Assembly (NCBI RefSeq): GCF_900094705.1
Contig: NZ_FMAR01000018.1
Span: 1 to 64,000 of the forward strand
Source of the DNA: Chitinophaga costaii
GTDB lineage: Bacteria; Bacteroidota; Bacteroidia; Chitinophagales; Chitinophagaceae
Direction of reading: 5' to 3'
Length of the DNA: 64,000 nucleotides
The position numbers and the translations under genes were made by a program. The notes under the pieces are model-generated. The model saw nothing but the letters and a program-made list of their open reading frames with translations, did not search any database and had not been told where the DNA came from. Shown piece by piece: positions 33,706 to 43,278 of the stretch (its first letter is position 1; each line of letters starts with the position of its first letter).

Positions 33706-35796
33706 ATGGATAACCTAAAAATAAACCAGGACATACACCGTAATGCCGGTGAAGCTGCCGCCCAGGCACCACATTCACATGCCTCCGCAGTCGATGATCC
33801 CGGGCAGCCGGGGCATGATCATGAGCATGGTGGTATCTTTGGCAAAAACACAGAATTATATTTCAGTATTGGCTGCGGTATAGCGCTGGCGGTGGGCTTT
33901 GGTCTTTCCCGGGTGAGCAGCTTGCCCAAATTACTGCCCATTGCTTTTTACATAGTGGCCTACCTGCTGGGTGGTTTCTTTACGGCCAAAGAAGCGATAG
34001 AAGCCATTCGCAAGGGTGGTTTTGAAATAGATTTCCTTATGCTGGTAGCAGCCATAGGCGCCGCCATCTTGGGCGACTGGGCCGAAGGGGCTTTGCTGCT
34101 GTTTCTTTTTAGCATGGGCCATGCGCTGGAACATTACGCCATGGGCAAGGCCCGCAAATCTATTACCGCGCTAACGGCCCTGGCACCAAAAACCGCGCTG
34201 GTGAAGGATAATGGCCAAACCCGTACCGTAGCGATCAGCGCCCTGAAAATTGGCGATGTGATCGTTGTGAAACCTAACACTAAAATTGCCGCCGATGGTA
34301 TTGTAGTCAGCGGGGCTGGTAGTGTAAACCAGGCACCCATTACCGGCGAAAGCATACCGGTAGATAAAGAAGCGGTGGAAGATCCCAGCATATCGCCGGA
34401 GAAAGCGGGTAACCTGGATGGGAAATACCGGGTATTTGCCGGCACGATCAATGGCAATGATTTGCTGGAGGTAAAAGTTTCGCGGGAGGCCAATGATTCT
34501 TCCATTGCCCGGCTGGTAAAAATGGTGAATGAAGCGGAGGCCCAGCAATCGCCCACCCAGCAATTTACGGACAAGATCGAAAAAATTTTTGTGCCTGCCG
34601 TGCTGGTGCTGGTCGTGCTGCTTTGTTTTGCCTTCCTGGTCATAGATGAACCATTTAGTAAGAGCTTTTACAGGGCCATGGCAGTGTTAGTGGCCGCCAG
34701 TCCTTGTGCCCTGGCTATATCCACACCCAGCGCCGTATTAAGCGGCGTAGCCCGCGCCGCCCGTGCGGGGGTACTGATCAAAGGCGGCCGTCCTTTGGAA
34801 GACTTGGGCAGCCTCACGGCATTGGCCTTTGATAAAACAGGCACCCTCACCGAAGGTAAGCCCAGGCTCACTGCCGTGCTGCCACTGGACAACATCGGTG
34901 AGCAGGAGTTGCTGGCATATGTAGTGGCCGTGGAATCGCTCAGCGATCATCCTTTGGCCAAAGCCATTGTACGCGATGCGCAAACCCGGCTACAAGGAGC
35001 ATCGTCCTTAACGGCTCAAGACCTGCAAGCGGTGTTGGGAAAAGGGGTGAAAGCCAGCGTAGGCAATGAGCAGGTGTATGCCGGAAACCTGGCATTGTTC
35101 GACGGCCTGGATGCCTACAAACCATCTCCTGCACTCACGGCCCAGGTAAGGGAATTGGAAAACAAGGGCAATACCACCATGATCATCCGGCGCAACCAGG
35201 CCTATATTGGCATCATTGCCGTTATGGATATCCCCCGACCAGAAGCCAAAGCCACCCTCTCAGCGCTAACACGGGAAGGGATTACAAAAATGGTCATGCT
35301 TACCGGCGATAATCAGCAGGTGGCCAATGCAGTGGCCGTGCAAATTGGGCTAACCGAGGCGCTAGGCGGCTTGCTGCCCGAACAAAAAGTGGAAGCTATT
35401 GAAAAACTCACCAGGGATGCCGGTAAAGCAGCGATGGTAGGAGATGGGGTAAATGATGCACCCGCCATGGCCAAAAGTACCGTAGGCATTGCCATGGGGG
35501 CCGCCGGTAGCGATGTGGCCCTTGAAACTGCCGATATTGCACTGATGGGCGACAAATTAGACCTGCTTCCTTTTGCCATTGGGCTAAGCCGGAAAGCAAC
35601 ATCCATTATCCGGCAAAATCTCTTCATCAGCCTGGGTATGGTAGTAGTGCTGATACCCCTTACCATCTCCGGGCTGGCTTCTATTGGCCCCGCTGTAGTG
35701 GCGCACGAAGGCTCAACACTCGTAGTAGTGTTTAATGCCCTGCGCCTGCTGGCCTATAAGCCAAAAGATGTATCCGCACCGGCCGGCAAAGCATAA
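33706..35796 (+). CDS. PIB-type heavy-metal ATPase with SPC motif
   Basis: The start is ATG 33706 (a longer frame begins at 33667). The N-terminus has a His/Asp-rich stretch (HSHASAVDDPGQPGHDHEHG) instead of a CxxC metal-binding domain. The core has TGES (in 'APITGESIPVDKEAV'), the membrane metal site Ser332-Pro-Cys334 in 'AASPCALAISTPSAVL', phosphorylation Asp376 in DKTGTLT, 'SDHPLAKAIV', and 'GDGVNDAPAMAKS'. SPC rather than CPC is the mark of the PIB-4 group (Co, Zn, Cd, Fe), which agrees with the divalent-cation signature of the pump upstream. At 697 aa it is complete. It moves ions from cytosol to periplasm, from where the RND complex would expel them. Confidence 0.93.
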   Translation: MDNLKINQDIHRNAGEAAAQAPHSHASAVDDPGQPGHDHEHGGIFGKNTELYFSIGCGIALAVGFGLSRVSSLPKLLPIAFYIVAYLLGGFFTAKEAIEAIRKGGFEIDFLMLVAAIGAAILGDWAEGALLLFLFSMGHALEHYAMGKARKSITALTALAPKTALVKDNGQTRTVAISALKIGDVIVVKPNTKIAADGIVVSGAGSVNQAPITGESIPVDKEAVEDPSISPEKAGNLDGKYRVFAGTINGNDLLEVKVSREANDSSIARLVKMVNEAEAQQSPTQQFTDKIEKIFVPAVLVLVVLLCFAFLVIDEPFSKSFYRAMAVLVAASPCALAISTPSAVLSGVARAARAGVLIKGGRPLEDLGSLTALAFDKTGTLTEGKPRLTAVLPLDNIGEQELLAYVVAVESLSDHPLAKAIVRDAQTRLQGASSLTAQDLQAVLGKGVKASVGNEQVYAGNLALFDGLDAYKPSPALTAQVRELENKGNTTMIIRRNQAYIGIIAVMDIPRPEAKATLSALTREGITKMVMLTGDNQQVANAVAVQIGLTEALGGLLPEQKVEAIEKLTRDAGKAAMVGDGVNDAPAMAKSTVGIAMGAAGSDVALETADIALMGDKLDLLPFAIGLSRKATSIIRQNLFISLGMVVVLIPLTISGLASIGPAVVAHEGSTLVVVFNALRLLAYKPKDVSAPAGKA

Positions 35797-35807
35797 TGTA
35801 CATGGCC

Positions 35808-35835
35808 ACCCTTGCCCATACCGGAGGGCAAGGGT
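35808..35835 (+). terminator. Hairpin ending the metal-efflux operon
   Basis: Perfect 10-bp arms ACCCTTGCCC / GGGCAAGGGT (35808-35817, 35826-35835); the T-rich stretch lies about 16 bases downstream, so termination may be partial. The remaining 35836-36129 gap before the sigma factor gene is AT-rich and holds no gene. Confidence 0.6.
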
Positions 35836-36129
35836 ATGTTGCCGGCGTTTTTCCACAGCAGCAGAAAATGTAAAATAAATGGGGGGTAGTGTAATGTCTT
35901 TGTATTAAAATAATATTAAATGGTGGGGATTTTCCTGTTCTCACCATGAACCAGGAAGGCCCCCGCAGCGTGCTTACCCCTGCTGCCAGCAATGGTTTGA
36001 GCCTATTTTTACGGCATATTCGCCATCCCAACATATTGGCGTTGCAACAAAAGATAAAAATTGCCGATACTTTTTTCTATTTTTATTTTACTTACCACAT
36101 AAAATAGGGGAACCAACATTCAATCGAAT

Positions 36130-36717
36130 TTGCCAGCCGACGCACCATACCAGGAGGAGGAATTGCTTACCCGCATCGTGGAAGGAGATGCTACTATATA
36201 TCCTTATTTATTTGATACCTATTATAATTCCCTCGTATATTTTTCGCTTAGTATCATTAAAGACCAGCAGCAGGCCGAAGACATTGCAGTGGATTCTCTG
36301 GTGAAACTATGGCAGGTACCTACCCGTTTTGAAACCACCGGCAAATTGAGGGGTTACCTCTTTACCCTTGCCCGGAATGCAAGCCTGAACTACCTGAAAC
36401 ACCTGCGGGTACGGGAACGTAGCGAGCAGGTACTTGCCCATCCCGAAGCATTGATAGATGCCAGGCTGGAGGCGCTGGTGGTAGAGGCAGACCTGCTACG
36501 CCTGGTATACCAGGAAATAGCCCAGCTACCGGATGCTTACCGCCAGGTGGTGGAGCTGCTGTATGTGGAAGGGCTTTCAGCTGCGGAAGCCGCAGACCGG
36601 CTGGGCATTAGCATGGATAACCTGCGTCAGCGAAAAGGCCGGGCCATCAAAGAACTGAAAAGTGGGCTGCTCAAAAAAGGATTGAATGACATTTTTTTCT
36701 CCTTAATATTTTTCTAA
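36130..36717 (+). CDS. ECF RNA polymerase sigma factor, FecI-like
   Basis: A 195-aa sigma factor; TTG 36130 is the only upstream start that covers region 2. Region 2 is visible as 'YPYLFDTYYNSLVYFSLSII' and 'QQAEDIAVDSLVKLWQ', with the linker 'LRGYLFTLARNASLNYLKHL'. Region 4 contains 'IAQLPDAYRQVVELLYVEGL' and the HTH 'SAAEAADRLGISMDNLRQRK'. Followed by FecR and a SusC with STN domain, it belongs to the trans-envelope signalling type: substrate binding to SusC is relayed through FecR to release this sigma factor, which transcribes the locus. Bacteroidota ECF factors of this class have no other regulator nearby. Confidence 0.9.
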   Translation: MPADAPYQEEELLTRIVEGDATIYPYLFDTYYNSLVYFSLSIIKDQQQAEDIAVDSLVKLWQVPTRFETTGKLRGYLFTLARNASLNYLKHLRVRERSEQVLAHPEALIDARLEALVVEADLLRLVYQEIAQLPDAYRQVVELLYVEGLSAAEAADRLGISMDNLRQRKGRAIKELKSGLLKKGLNDIFFSLIFF

Positions 36718-36769
36718 AAAAGATTGTCACGCTTTCCTTCCTTCAGTTGTTTTACTGAAAATAACCTGC

Positions 36770-38014
36770 ATGGCTGAGGAGGATTTCTCCACATTTAACA
36801 TGGAATTACTGGCCCTGGTGGCGCCCGTGCTGCAAAAGCAGCTACGTGGGGAAATGCTTTCCGGGGAGGAATGGCTATTGCTGGAAGAATGGAAAAACCG
36901 GTCGGCTGCTAATGCGGCGCTGGCGGAAAGGCTGGAAAACCCTGCGGCCGTACAGGATATGTTGAAGACCTGGCACGATATTGAAAAAAACCGGGAGCTT
37001 AACAAACAACGGGGTATCAGCAAAATAAAAGCGCTGGCATTTGATACCATTAATACGAATCCTGCTATGCGGCCCCTGCCTCGGCGCCTGTTGCGTTATG
37101 CAGCAGCCATTATCTTCCTCTTGGGCACCGGGGCATTCTGGTGGACCTTCCATAAAAATAACAACCAGGAATTGGGCGGTAATAAACCGCCCGGCACTGC
37201 CATCATAGGCCCGGGGCATAATGGCGCTATACTTACTCTGGCAGACGGTTCTAAGGTGGTACTGGATAGTATGGGCAATGGCGTAGTAGCTACGCAATAC
37301 GGTGCAAAAGTATCCCTGTATAATGGGCAATTGGCCTACGATCCCGTGAACAGTTCCGCAACGGGCAGCCTTATTTACAACACCGTAACTACGCCTAAGG
37401 GCCGGGAATTCCGGCTGCAATTGCCAGACGGCAGCAAGGTATGGCTCAATGCGGCCAGCACCGTACGTTACCCCACCACCTTCACCGATAAGGAGCGACG
37501 CGTGGAGCTGGAAGGGGAGGCCTACTTTGAAGTAGCTAAAAATGCATCACGGCCCTTTATCGTAAAGCTGAACGATGCCACAGCAGTAGAAGTATTGGGA
37601 ACCAGTTTTAATATCAACGCGTATAAAAATGAAACGGCCATCAAAACCACCTTGCTGGAAGGGGCCGTACGCTTACAAGCCTATCAGCAGGTGCAAACGC
37701 TTACACCCGGCCAGCAGGCCTCCATATCGTTGGCCCGGCAACAAATGAAGGTGATCAGCAACGTGGATATAGATCACGTAATGGCCTGGAAAAATGGCCT
37801 GTTTGATTTCAATGATGCCAGCCTGGAAGAAGTAATGCGCCAGTTGGAGCGCTGGTATGATATAGAAGTAATTTATGAAAAAGGTATTCCCGCTATTCGT
37901 TTCGGGGGTGAAATCAACAAAAAGAATTCGTTGCAGGATGTGCTGCAAATTTTGGAAAGTTCAAATGTACATTACCGGCTGGAAGAAGGCCGCAAACTGG
38001 TGGTTGTTCCTTGA
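36770..38014 (+). CDS. FecR-family anti-sigma factor
   Basis: A 414-aa single-pass membrane protein. The N-terminal 100 residues are the cytosolic anti-sigma part; one membrane helix follows (LLRYAAAIIFLLGTGAFWWT). The periplasmic FecR domain has the diagnostic 'TPKGREFRLQLPDGSKVWLN', 'STVRYPTTF', 'RRVELEGEAYFEVAKNASRP' and 'VEVLGTSFNINAYKNE'. The C-terminal DUF4974 part ('LEEVMRQLERWYDIEVIYEK … LEEGRKLVVVP') is STN-like and probably contacts the SusC signalling domain. It lies 52 bp after the sigma gene. Confidence 0.92.
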   Translation: MAEEDFSTFNMELLALVAPVLQKQLRGEMLSGEEWLLLEEWKNRSAANAALAERLENPAAVQDMLKTWHDIEKNRELNKQRGISKIKALAFDTINTNPAMRPLPRRLLRYAAAIIFLLGTGAFWWTFHKNNNQELGGNKPPGTAIIGPGHNGAILTLADGSKVVLDSMGNGVVATQYGAKVSLYNGQLAYDPVNSSATGSLIYNTVTTPKGREFRLQLPDGSKVWLNAASTVRYPTTFTDKERRVELEGEAYFEVAKNASRPFIVKLNDATAVEVLGTSFNINAYKNETAIKTTLLEGAVRLQAYQQVQTLTPGQQASISLARQQMKVISNVDIDHVMAWKNGLFDFNDASLEEVMRQLERWYDIEVIYEKGIPAIRFGGEINKKNSLQDVLQILESSNVHYRLEEGRKLVVVP

Positions 38015-38130
38015 TAAGTCATTCGCTGCCACATCAGCTAACTACCTAGGAAAAAGGCTATTATATCGCTAAACCAAACACATATCTAAACGCATGAGGA
38101 ATTAACAAATGAAGAGATCGCCCTTGCAAA

Positions 38131-38161
38131 AAAAAACCGGAAATGCTTCCAACATTTCCGG
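38131..38161 (-). terminator. Intrinsic terminator facing the minus strand
   Basis: Arms CCGGAAATG / CATTTCCGG (38137-38145, 38153-38161, 7-base loop) are preceded on the plus strand by nine A (38128-38136), i.e. followed by nine T on the minus strand. No minus-strand gene is present here, so it would stop an antisense transcript entering the fecR region from susC. Confidence 0.6.
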
Positions 38162-38245
38162 CGAAAAATGGCTGGGCTGATCCCTGTAAACAATTATCGT
38201 TCGAGGAGTAACCGTTTCTTTTATCAACCTAACCAGACGTAAGTT

Positions 38246-41200
38246 ATGGATTTTACAGCTTATCCCAAGCCGTACGCTATTATTGTGCCTTCTTCCCTGC
38301 ATCGGACTTCGGGGAAATCAACCAAAAAATCGCTGTTCGCGATGGCCCGAACCTACCTGCGTAGCCATCGGACTGATGCAGCATCAATTGTTCTCGCCAT
38401 GAAACTGACAATTGTACTATTGATCACCGCACTGCTACATGTTCAGGGCGCAGTAGTCGCACAAACCGTTACTTTTTCCGGAGAGAATATGCCGGTAAAA
38501 AAGATCTTTCAGCTCATTAAGCAGCAAACCGGCTATGTCATTTTTTACAACCAAGACATGCTGGCCAACAGCAAGGCCGTTTCTGTGAAAGTGAAGGATA
38601 TGCCGCTACAGGATTTGCTGGCGGTTATTTCCAAAGACCAGCCTTTCAGCTTCGAGATGAAAGCAAACACGAAAACGATTGTGCTAGCTCCGAAAACCGC
38701 CGCCTCCGCCAATGTAGGCATTCTGGCGCCCCTGGAGTTAACGCAGCCGGTACAGGGCCGTGTTACAGACAGCGCCACCGGCGCAGCTATGCCCGGCGCA
38801 TCCATCCGGGTGCGTGGCAAGCAACGCAATGCAACTACGGATGTGCAAGGGCGCTTCCAGATACTGGCCGATCCAGGCGATGTACTGATCGTCAGTTATG
38901 TGGGATACGGTACGGTAGCCTATACCGTAAAAAAAGAATCCAAACTTATCAATGTTATCATGGCACCAGGGGTGTCCAGTATTAATAATGTTGTAGTAAC
39001 GGGTATCTTCAATAAAGCAAAAGAAAGTTATACCGGAGCTGCCAGGGTGATTACGGCAAAAGAGTTGCAAAACTTCCAGGGTCGCAATATTTTTGTAACC
39101 ATTGGCAACATCGACCCTTCGTTTTACGTATTGCCGGATAATAGTTTTGGCTCTGATCCCAACCACCTGCCAGACATTCAACTCCGTGGTACCCGCAACC
39201 TGCCCAACATTGACCAATTGCAGGGCAGCACCGCAGCAGCTATCAACACACCGCTGATCATACTCGATGGTTTCCCTACCACGCTGCAGCGTATGATGGA
39301 CCTTAATAATAATGAGATAGCATCTATTACCCTGTTGAAAGACGGATCTGCCACCGCGCTGTATGGTTCCCGCGGTGCAAATGGTGTGATCGTAATCACT
39401 ACCAAAGAGCCGGTGGGCGGCAAATTACGACTCACCTACCGGGGAGGGGTGAACCTAAGCATGCCAGACCTGAGCAGTTATCATTTGCTGAACGCCCGCG
39501 ACAAACTGGAGCTGGAACGCCGCTCCGGTTATTATGAAAGCACTACCAAAAATGCCGCACAGAATATAGGCCTGCAACAGTACTACAACCAGATTAAAGG
39601 ACTGGTGGAAAGTGGGGTGAATACTGACTGGATGGCCAAACCATTGCGCACAGAACTGGACCAAAACCATTCCCTGCGCCTGGAAGGTGGCGACAATGCT
39701 TTCCGCTACGCACTGGAAGGGCAGTATAATAAAATTAACGGCGTCATGAAAGGCTCTGGCCGGGAAACCATCAATGCTACCGTAGACCTTTCTTATCGCC
39801 TCGGCAAACTTAATTTCCGCAACAGCCTCACAATAGGTAGTATGAAGAGCAATGAATCGCCCTGGGGTTCTTTCGGCGACTATGCAAAGCTTAATCCTTA
39901 CTGGAGTCCATATGATTCGACGGGACATGTGGTGAAAAATTTCCTGCCTTTTAACTGGGATTACTGGACCCAAAGTACCCATGGCGTAGTTCCTTATGCC
40001 AACCCGATGTACGATGCTACACTCCATACCTTTAACCGTAGCGCCTATACGTCTGTGACCAATAATTTCCAATTGGAATACACCCCTGTAAAACACCTGT
40101 TATTACGCGGCGGCATGGGCATCACTACCCAATCTAACACTTCCGACGATTTTAAACCGGCCGATCATTCCGACTTTGCCAACTATAGTGATGCAGATCT
40201 GCTACGCAAAGGAAGTTATGCGTATGGCAGCGGAAAATCATTCAATTATACGGGCAACATAACCGCTAACTATTCCAATGTATTTAACAGCGTACACAGC
40301 CTTACGATTGGCGCCGCGGCAGACATTAACGAAGACAAAAGCAGTAATTATATTTTTAATGCCGAAGGTTTCCCGGATGCCAGCATAGATTTCATCGGGA
40401 TGGCCCTGCAATACCAGCAGAACAGCACGCCCAGTGGTTCAGAAGCTACCACCCGCAGAATAGGGATATTGGCCAATGCGAACTACATTTACGATGAACG
40501 TTACTTTGCCGACCTGGCCTTCCGCGAAGATGGTGCCTCCCAGTTCGGCTCCGACCGGCGTTTCGCGCCTTTCTGGTCTGCCGGTGTTGGTTGGAACCTG
40601 CAATACGAGTCTTTCATCAAAGACAACTTTACCTTTATAGACCGCCTGAAAGTACGGGCATCTTACGGGGTAACGGGCAATCAACAATTTGCCGCTTACC
40701 AGCCCCTGGCTACCTACACTTACATTACCAACGACCGTTATAAAAACTGGCTGGGTGCCACGCAAACTGCACTGGGCAACCCTGATCTGCAATGGCAGAA
40801 AACCGGCAAATACGATGGTGGTATAGAAGCAGAGCTTTTCAAAGGTCGCATCACCTTCCAGGCAGACATTTACAAGGAAAAAACATCCAACCTATTATCA
40901 TCCCTGGAACTGCCTTATGCCAATGGTTTTACCAGTTATATTGAAAACATTGGTCAATTAAAACAAACCGGTTGGGAACTGATGGCCACCGTAATGTTGC
41001 TGCGCAAAGATACCCGACACATTTACTGGTCGGTAACTGGCAACATCGCCAACAATAAAGATAAGATCATACAATTGTCGCAGGCCATGAAAGCTGCAAA
41101 CGAAAAGCTCGCACTTGAAACAGATGGTAATACACCCAATACCATCATCCGCGAAGGGGCTTCCCAGAACACGATTTACGCTGTACGCTCCCTGGGTATC

Positions 41201-41749
41201 GACCCCAGCACCGGTAAAGAATTATACCTGAACCGCAACCACGAAGTAACCTACACCTGGAGTGCGGCCGACCGGGTGGCGGTAGGATTGAGCCAGCCTA
41301 AATACAGGGGCAACTTCAGCACCCTGTTCCGCTACGGCGGCTTCTCGTTCAATGCTTCCTTTGGATTCCGTTTTGGCGGTCAGTTGTACAACCAAACGCT
41401 GATAGACAAGGTAGAAGATGCAGACCGCTTCCTCAACGTAGATCAGCGCGTGTTTACCGACCGCTGGCAGAAACCGGGCGACAAAACTTTCTTCCGGGGG
41501 CTCAATGAAACCTTGCGTATTTATCCCTCCTCCCGCTTTGTGCAGAACGAATCTACACTCACCTGCCAGAACATGAATTTTTCTTATGATGTGGTAAACA
41601 GGGTTTGGTTATCGCATATCGGAATGAAAGCGCTGACGCTTTCTGCCAACACAGGTGAAGTATTTTATCTCTCCTCCGTGCGCCAGGAACGCGGGTTGGA
41701 TTATCCATTCACCCGGCAGGTATCAATGAGCTTGTTTGCCACCTTTTAA
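38246..41749 (+). CDS. SusC/RagA-family TonB-linked outer-membrane protein with STN domain
   Basis: A 1167-aa TonB-dependent transporter. In-frame starts exist at 38246, 38342 and 38399; the last begins the signal peptide proper (MKLTIVLLITALLHVQGAVV). Next is the STN signalling domain ('MPVKKIFQLIKQQTGYVIFY'), a carboxypeptidase-regulatory-like domain ('GRVTDSATGAAMPGASIRVR'), the plug ('LRGTRNLPNIDQLQGSTAAA', 'ITLLKDGSATALYGSRGANG') and the 22-strand barrel to the C-terminal Phe. The STN domain is what lets occupancy be reported to the FecR upstream. The substrate is unknown; the enzymes downstream suggest protein or peptide. Confidence 0.93.
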   Translation: MDFTAYPKPYAIIVPSSLHRTSGKSTKKSLFAMARTYLRSHRTDAASIVLAMKLTIVLLITALLHVQGAVVAQTVTFSGENMPVKKIFQLIKQQTGYVIFYNQDMLANSKAVSVKVKDMPLQDLLAVISKDQPFSFEMKANTKTIVLAPKTAASANVGILAPLELTQPVQGRVTDSATGAAMPGASIRVRGKQRNATTDVQGRFQILADPGDVLIVSYVGYGTVAYTVKKESKLINVIMAPGVSSINNVVVTGIFNKAKESYTGAARVITAKELQNFQGRNIFVTIGNIDPSFYVLPDNSFGSDPNHLPDIQLRGTRNLPNIDQLQGSTAAAINTPLIILDGFPTTLQRMMDLNNNEIASITLLKDGSATALYGSRGANGVIVITTKEPVGGKLRLTYRGGVNLSMPDLSSYHLLNARDKLELERRSGYYESTTKNAAQNIGLQQYYNQIKGLVESGVNTDWMAKPLRTELDQNHSLRLEGGDNAFRYALEGQYNKINGVMKGSGRETINATVDLSYRLGKLNFRNSLTIGSMKSNESPWGSFGDYAKLNPYWSPYDSTGHVVKNFLPFNWDYWTQSTHGVVPYANPMYDATLHTFNRSAYTSVTNNFQLEYTPVKHLLLRGGMGITTQSNTSDDFKPADHSDFANYSDADLLRKGSYAYGSGKSFNYTGNITANYSNVFNSVHSLTIGAAADINEDKSSNYIFNAEGFPDASIDFIGMALQYQQNSTPSGSEATTRRIGILANANYIYDERYFADLAFREDGASQFGSDRRFAPFWSAGVGWNLQYESFIKDNFTFIDRLKVRASYGVTGNQQFAAYQPLATYTYITNDRYKNWLGATQTALGNPDLQWQKTGKYDGGIEAELFKGRITFQADIYKEKTSNLLSSLELPYANGFTSYIENIGQLKQTGWELMATVMLLRKDTRHIYWSVTGNIANNKDKIIQLSQAMKAANEKLALETDGNTPNTIIREGASQNTIYAVRSLGIDPSTGKELYLNRNHEVTYTWSAADRVAVGLSQPKYRGNFSTLFRYGGFSFNASFGFRFGGQLYNQTLIDKVEDADRFLNVDQRVFTDRWQKPGDKTFFRGLNETLRIYPSSRFVQNESTLTCQNMNFSYDVVNRVWLSHIGMKALTLSANTGEVFYLSSVRQERGLDYPFTRQVSMSLFATF

Positions 41750-41761
41750 TCAGAAACCAAC

Positions 41762-43270
41762 ATGAAAAAAATTATTCTCACAACGATATTATGCAGCAGC
41801 CTGGCTTTTACCGGGTGTAAGAAATGGCTCGATGTAACACCGGAAGCGCAAGCTACCAAAGACGAAGTATTTAGTACCCAAAAAGGATTTCGAGATGCCC
41901 TCACTGGCGCTTATATCAATATGAAGAGCAGCAACACCTACGGCGGATCGATGATGTGGGGCAATATTGAATATATGGCCCGCAACTGGGATGTAGTGTC
42001 TTCCAGCAATACGGCACTCACCAGCCTGGCCAGTGGCACCTATACAGACGCTACTGCGCGGGGCTGGCTGGACAACACGTATGCGGATCAGTATAAAGTG
42101 ATTGCTGATGTAAACAGCATCCTGGAAAATATAGATTTAAAAAAGGAGCTATTTACCGACAACAATTATGCGCTGATCAAAGGAGAATCGCTTGCGCTGC
42201 GGGCATTTACCCACTTCGATGTATTGCGCATGTTTGGTCCTATGCCGGATGATGCCGGCACCCAGCCCATTTTGCCTTATGTGAAAACGGTAACACACCA
42301 GATCATTGAGCCTATTTCTTACCAGGCATTTGCACAGGAAATTCTGGCCGACCTGGATGAAGCAGAAAGCCTGATGAAAGACACAGACCCTTTCACGAAA
42401 TACTCGATGGCGGAGCTGAACCCTACATCCAGCAGCACTGCTAACCCAGTGGTATCGGACGACTATTACATGTATCGCCAGATTCGCATGAACTATTATG
42501 CCGTACTGGCCCTGAAAGCCAGGGTATACCTGTGGCTGGCGCCCCTGGACCCTGCTAACGTACAGAACGCTGCCAAGTATGCACAAATGGTGATAGACGC
42601 TAAAGATCATAATGGCACACCCACTTTCCGGTTGGGTAAAGAAAGCGATCGCGTGGCAGGAGACTATACCATGTCGCCCGAACATATCGCAGCCCTCAGT
42701 GTGTATAATCTCGACGCTACTGCCACTAATACTTTCGGGGAATCTGGTAGCCTGCAGCGCAGCGACTTCAATGTGCAGGATGGGTTTTATTATTTGAATA
42801 ACCTATTCCCCGTTGCCGAAAGAACTTCCGATGTGAGATGGAAAGAAATGTGGGTGTACAAAACTACGGCAGGCAGCACCGGTTATGTGATGTATAGAAA
42901 ATTCATTCAGCGGTCCAGTTCTCCCATTCTGCAAGTGCCTTTATTGCGCCTCAGCGAAATGTACCTGATCCTGACGGAATGCGCACAGACAAAGGAAGCC
43001 GCTGAAGCAGTATATGGAACTTATTGCGCCCAGAAAGGCATTCCATTTGTAAGCGGCTTTAATGCCACCGATTGGCAGGCAGACCGTAGAAATAAAATGA
43101 TACGGGAGTATGTACGCGAATTCTACGCTGAAGGCCAAACCTTCTTTACCTACAAACGGTATAATGTGACGACGCTGCCAGCCAGTTGGACTTCCGTTTA
43201 TTACACCGGTAATACCACCCGTTATGTGGTGGCCAAACCAGACCGGGAAATTAACTATCACAATAACTAA
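41762..43270 (+). CDS. SusD/RagB-family surface lipoprotein
   Basis: A 502-aa lipoprotein (signal MKKIILTTILCSSLAFTGC with lipobox FTGC). The SusD fold is indicated by 'KKWLDVTPEAQATKDEVFST', 'FRDALTGAYINMKS', TPR-like helices ('YALIKGESLALRAFTHFDVL', 'NYYAVLALKARVYLWLAPLD') and the C-terminal 'REYVREFYAEGQTFFTYKRY'. It caps the SusC transporter and binds substrate at the cell surface. The gene starts 12 bp after susC, so the two are one transcript. Confidence 0.93.
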   Translation: MKKIILTTILCSSLAFTGCKKWLDVTPEAQATKDEVFSTQKGFRDALTGAYINMKSSNTYGGSMMWGNIEYMARNWDVVSSSNTALTSLASGTYTDATARGWLDNTYADQYKVIADVNSILENIDLKKELFTDNNYALIKGESLALRAFTHFDVLRMFGPMPDDAGTQPILPYVKTVTHQIIEPISYQAFAQEILADLDEAESLMKDTDPFTKYSMAELNPTSSSTANPVVSDDYYMYRQIRMNYYAVLALKARVYLWLAPLDPANVQNAAKYAQMVIDAKDHNGTPTFRLGKESDRVAGDYTMSPEHIAALSVYNLDATATNTFGESGSLQRSDFNVQDGFYYLNNLFPVAERTSDVRWKEMWVYKTTAGSTGYVMYRKFIQRSSSPILQVPLLRLSEMYLILTECAQTKEAAEAVYGTYCAQKGIPFVSGFNATDWQADRRNKMIREYVREFYAEGQTFFTYKRYNVTTLPASWTSVYYTGNTTRYVVAKPDREINYHNN

Positions 43271-43278
43271 TTATAGCG

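Noticed and set aside
39455..40096. Minus-strand frame (213 codons)
   Set aside because: Antisense to susC; no motifs.
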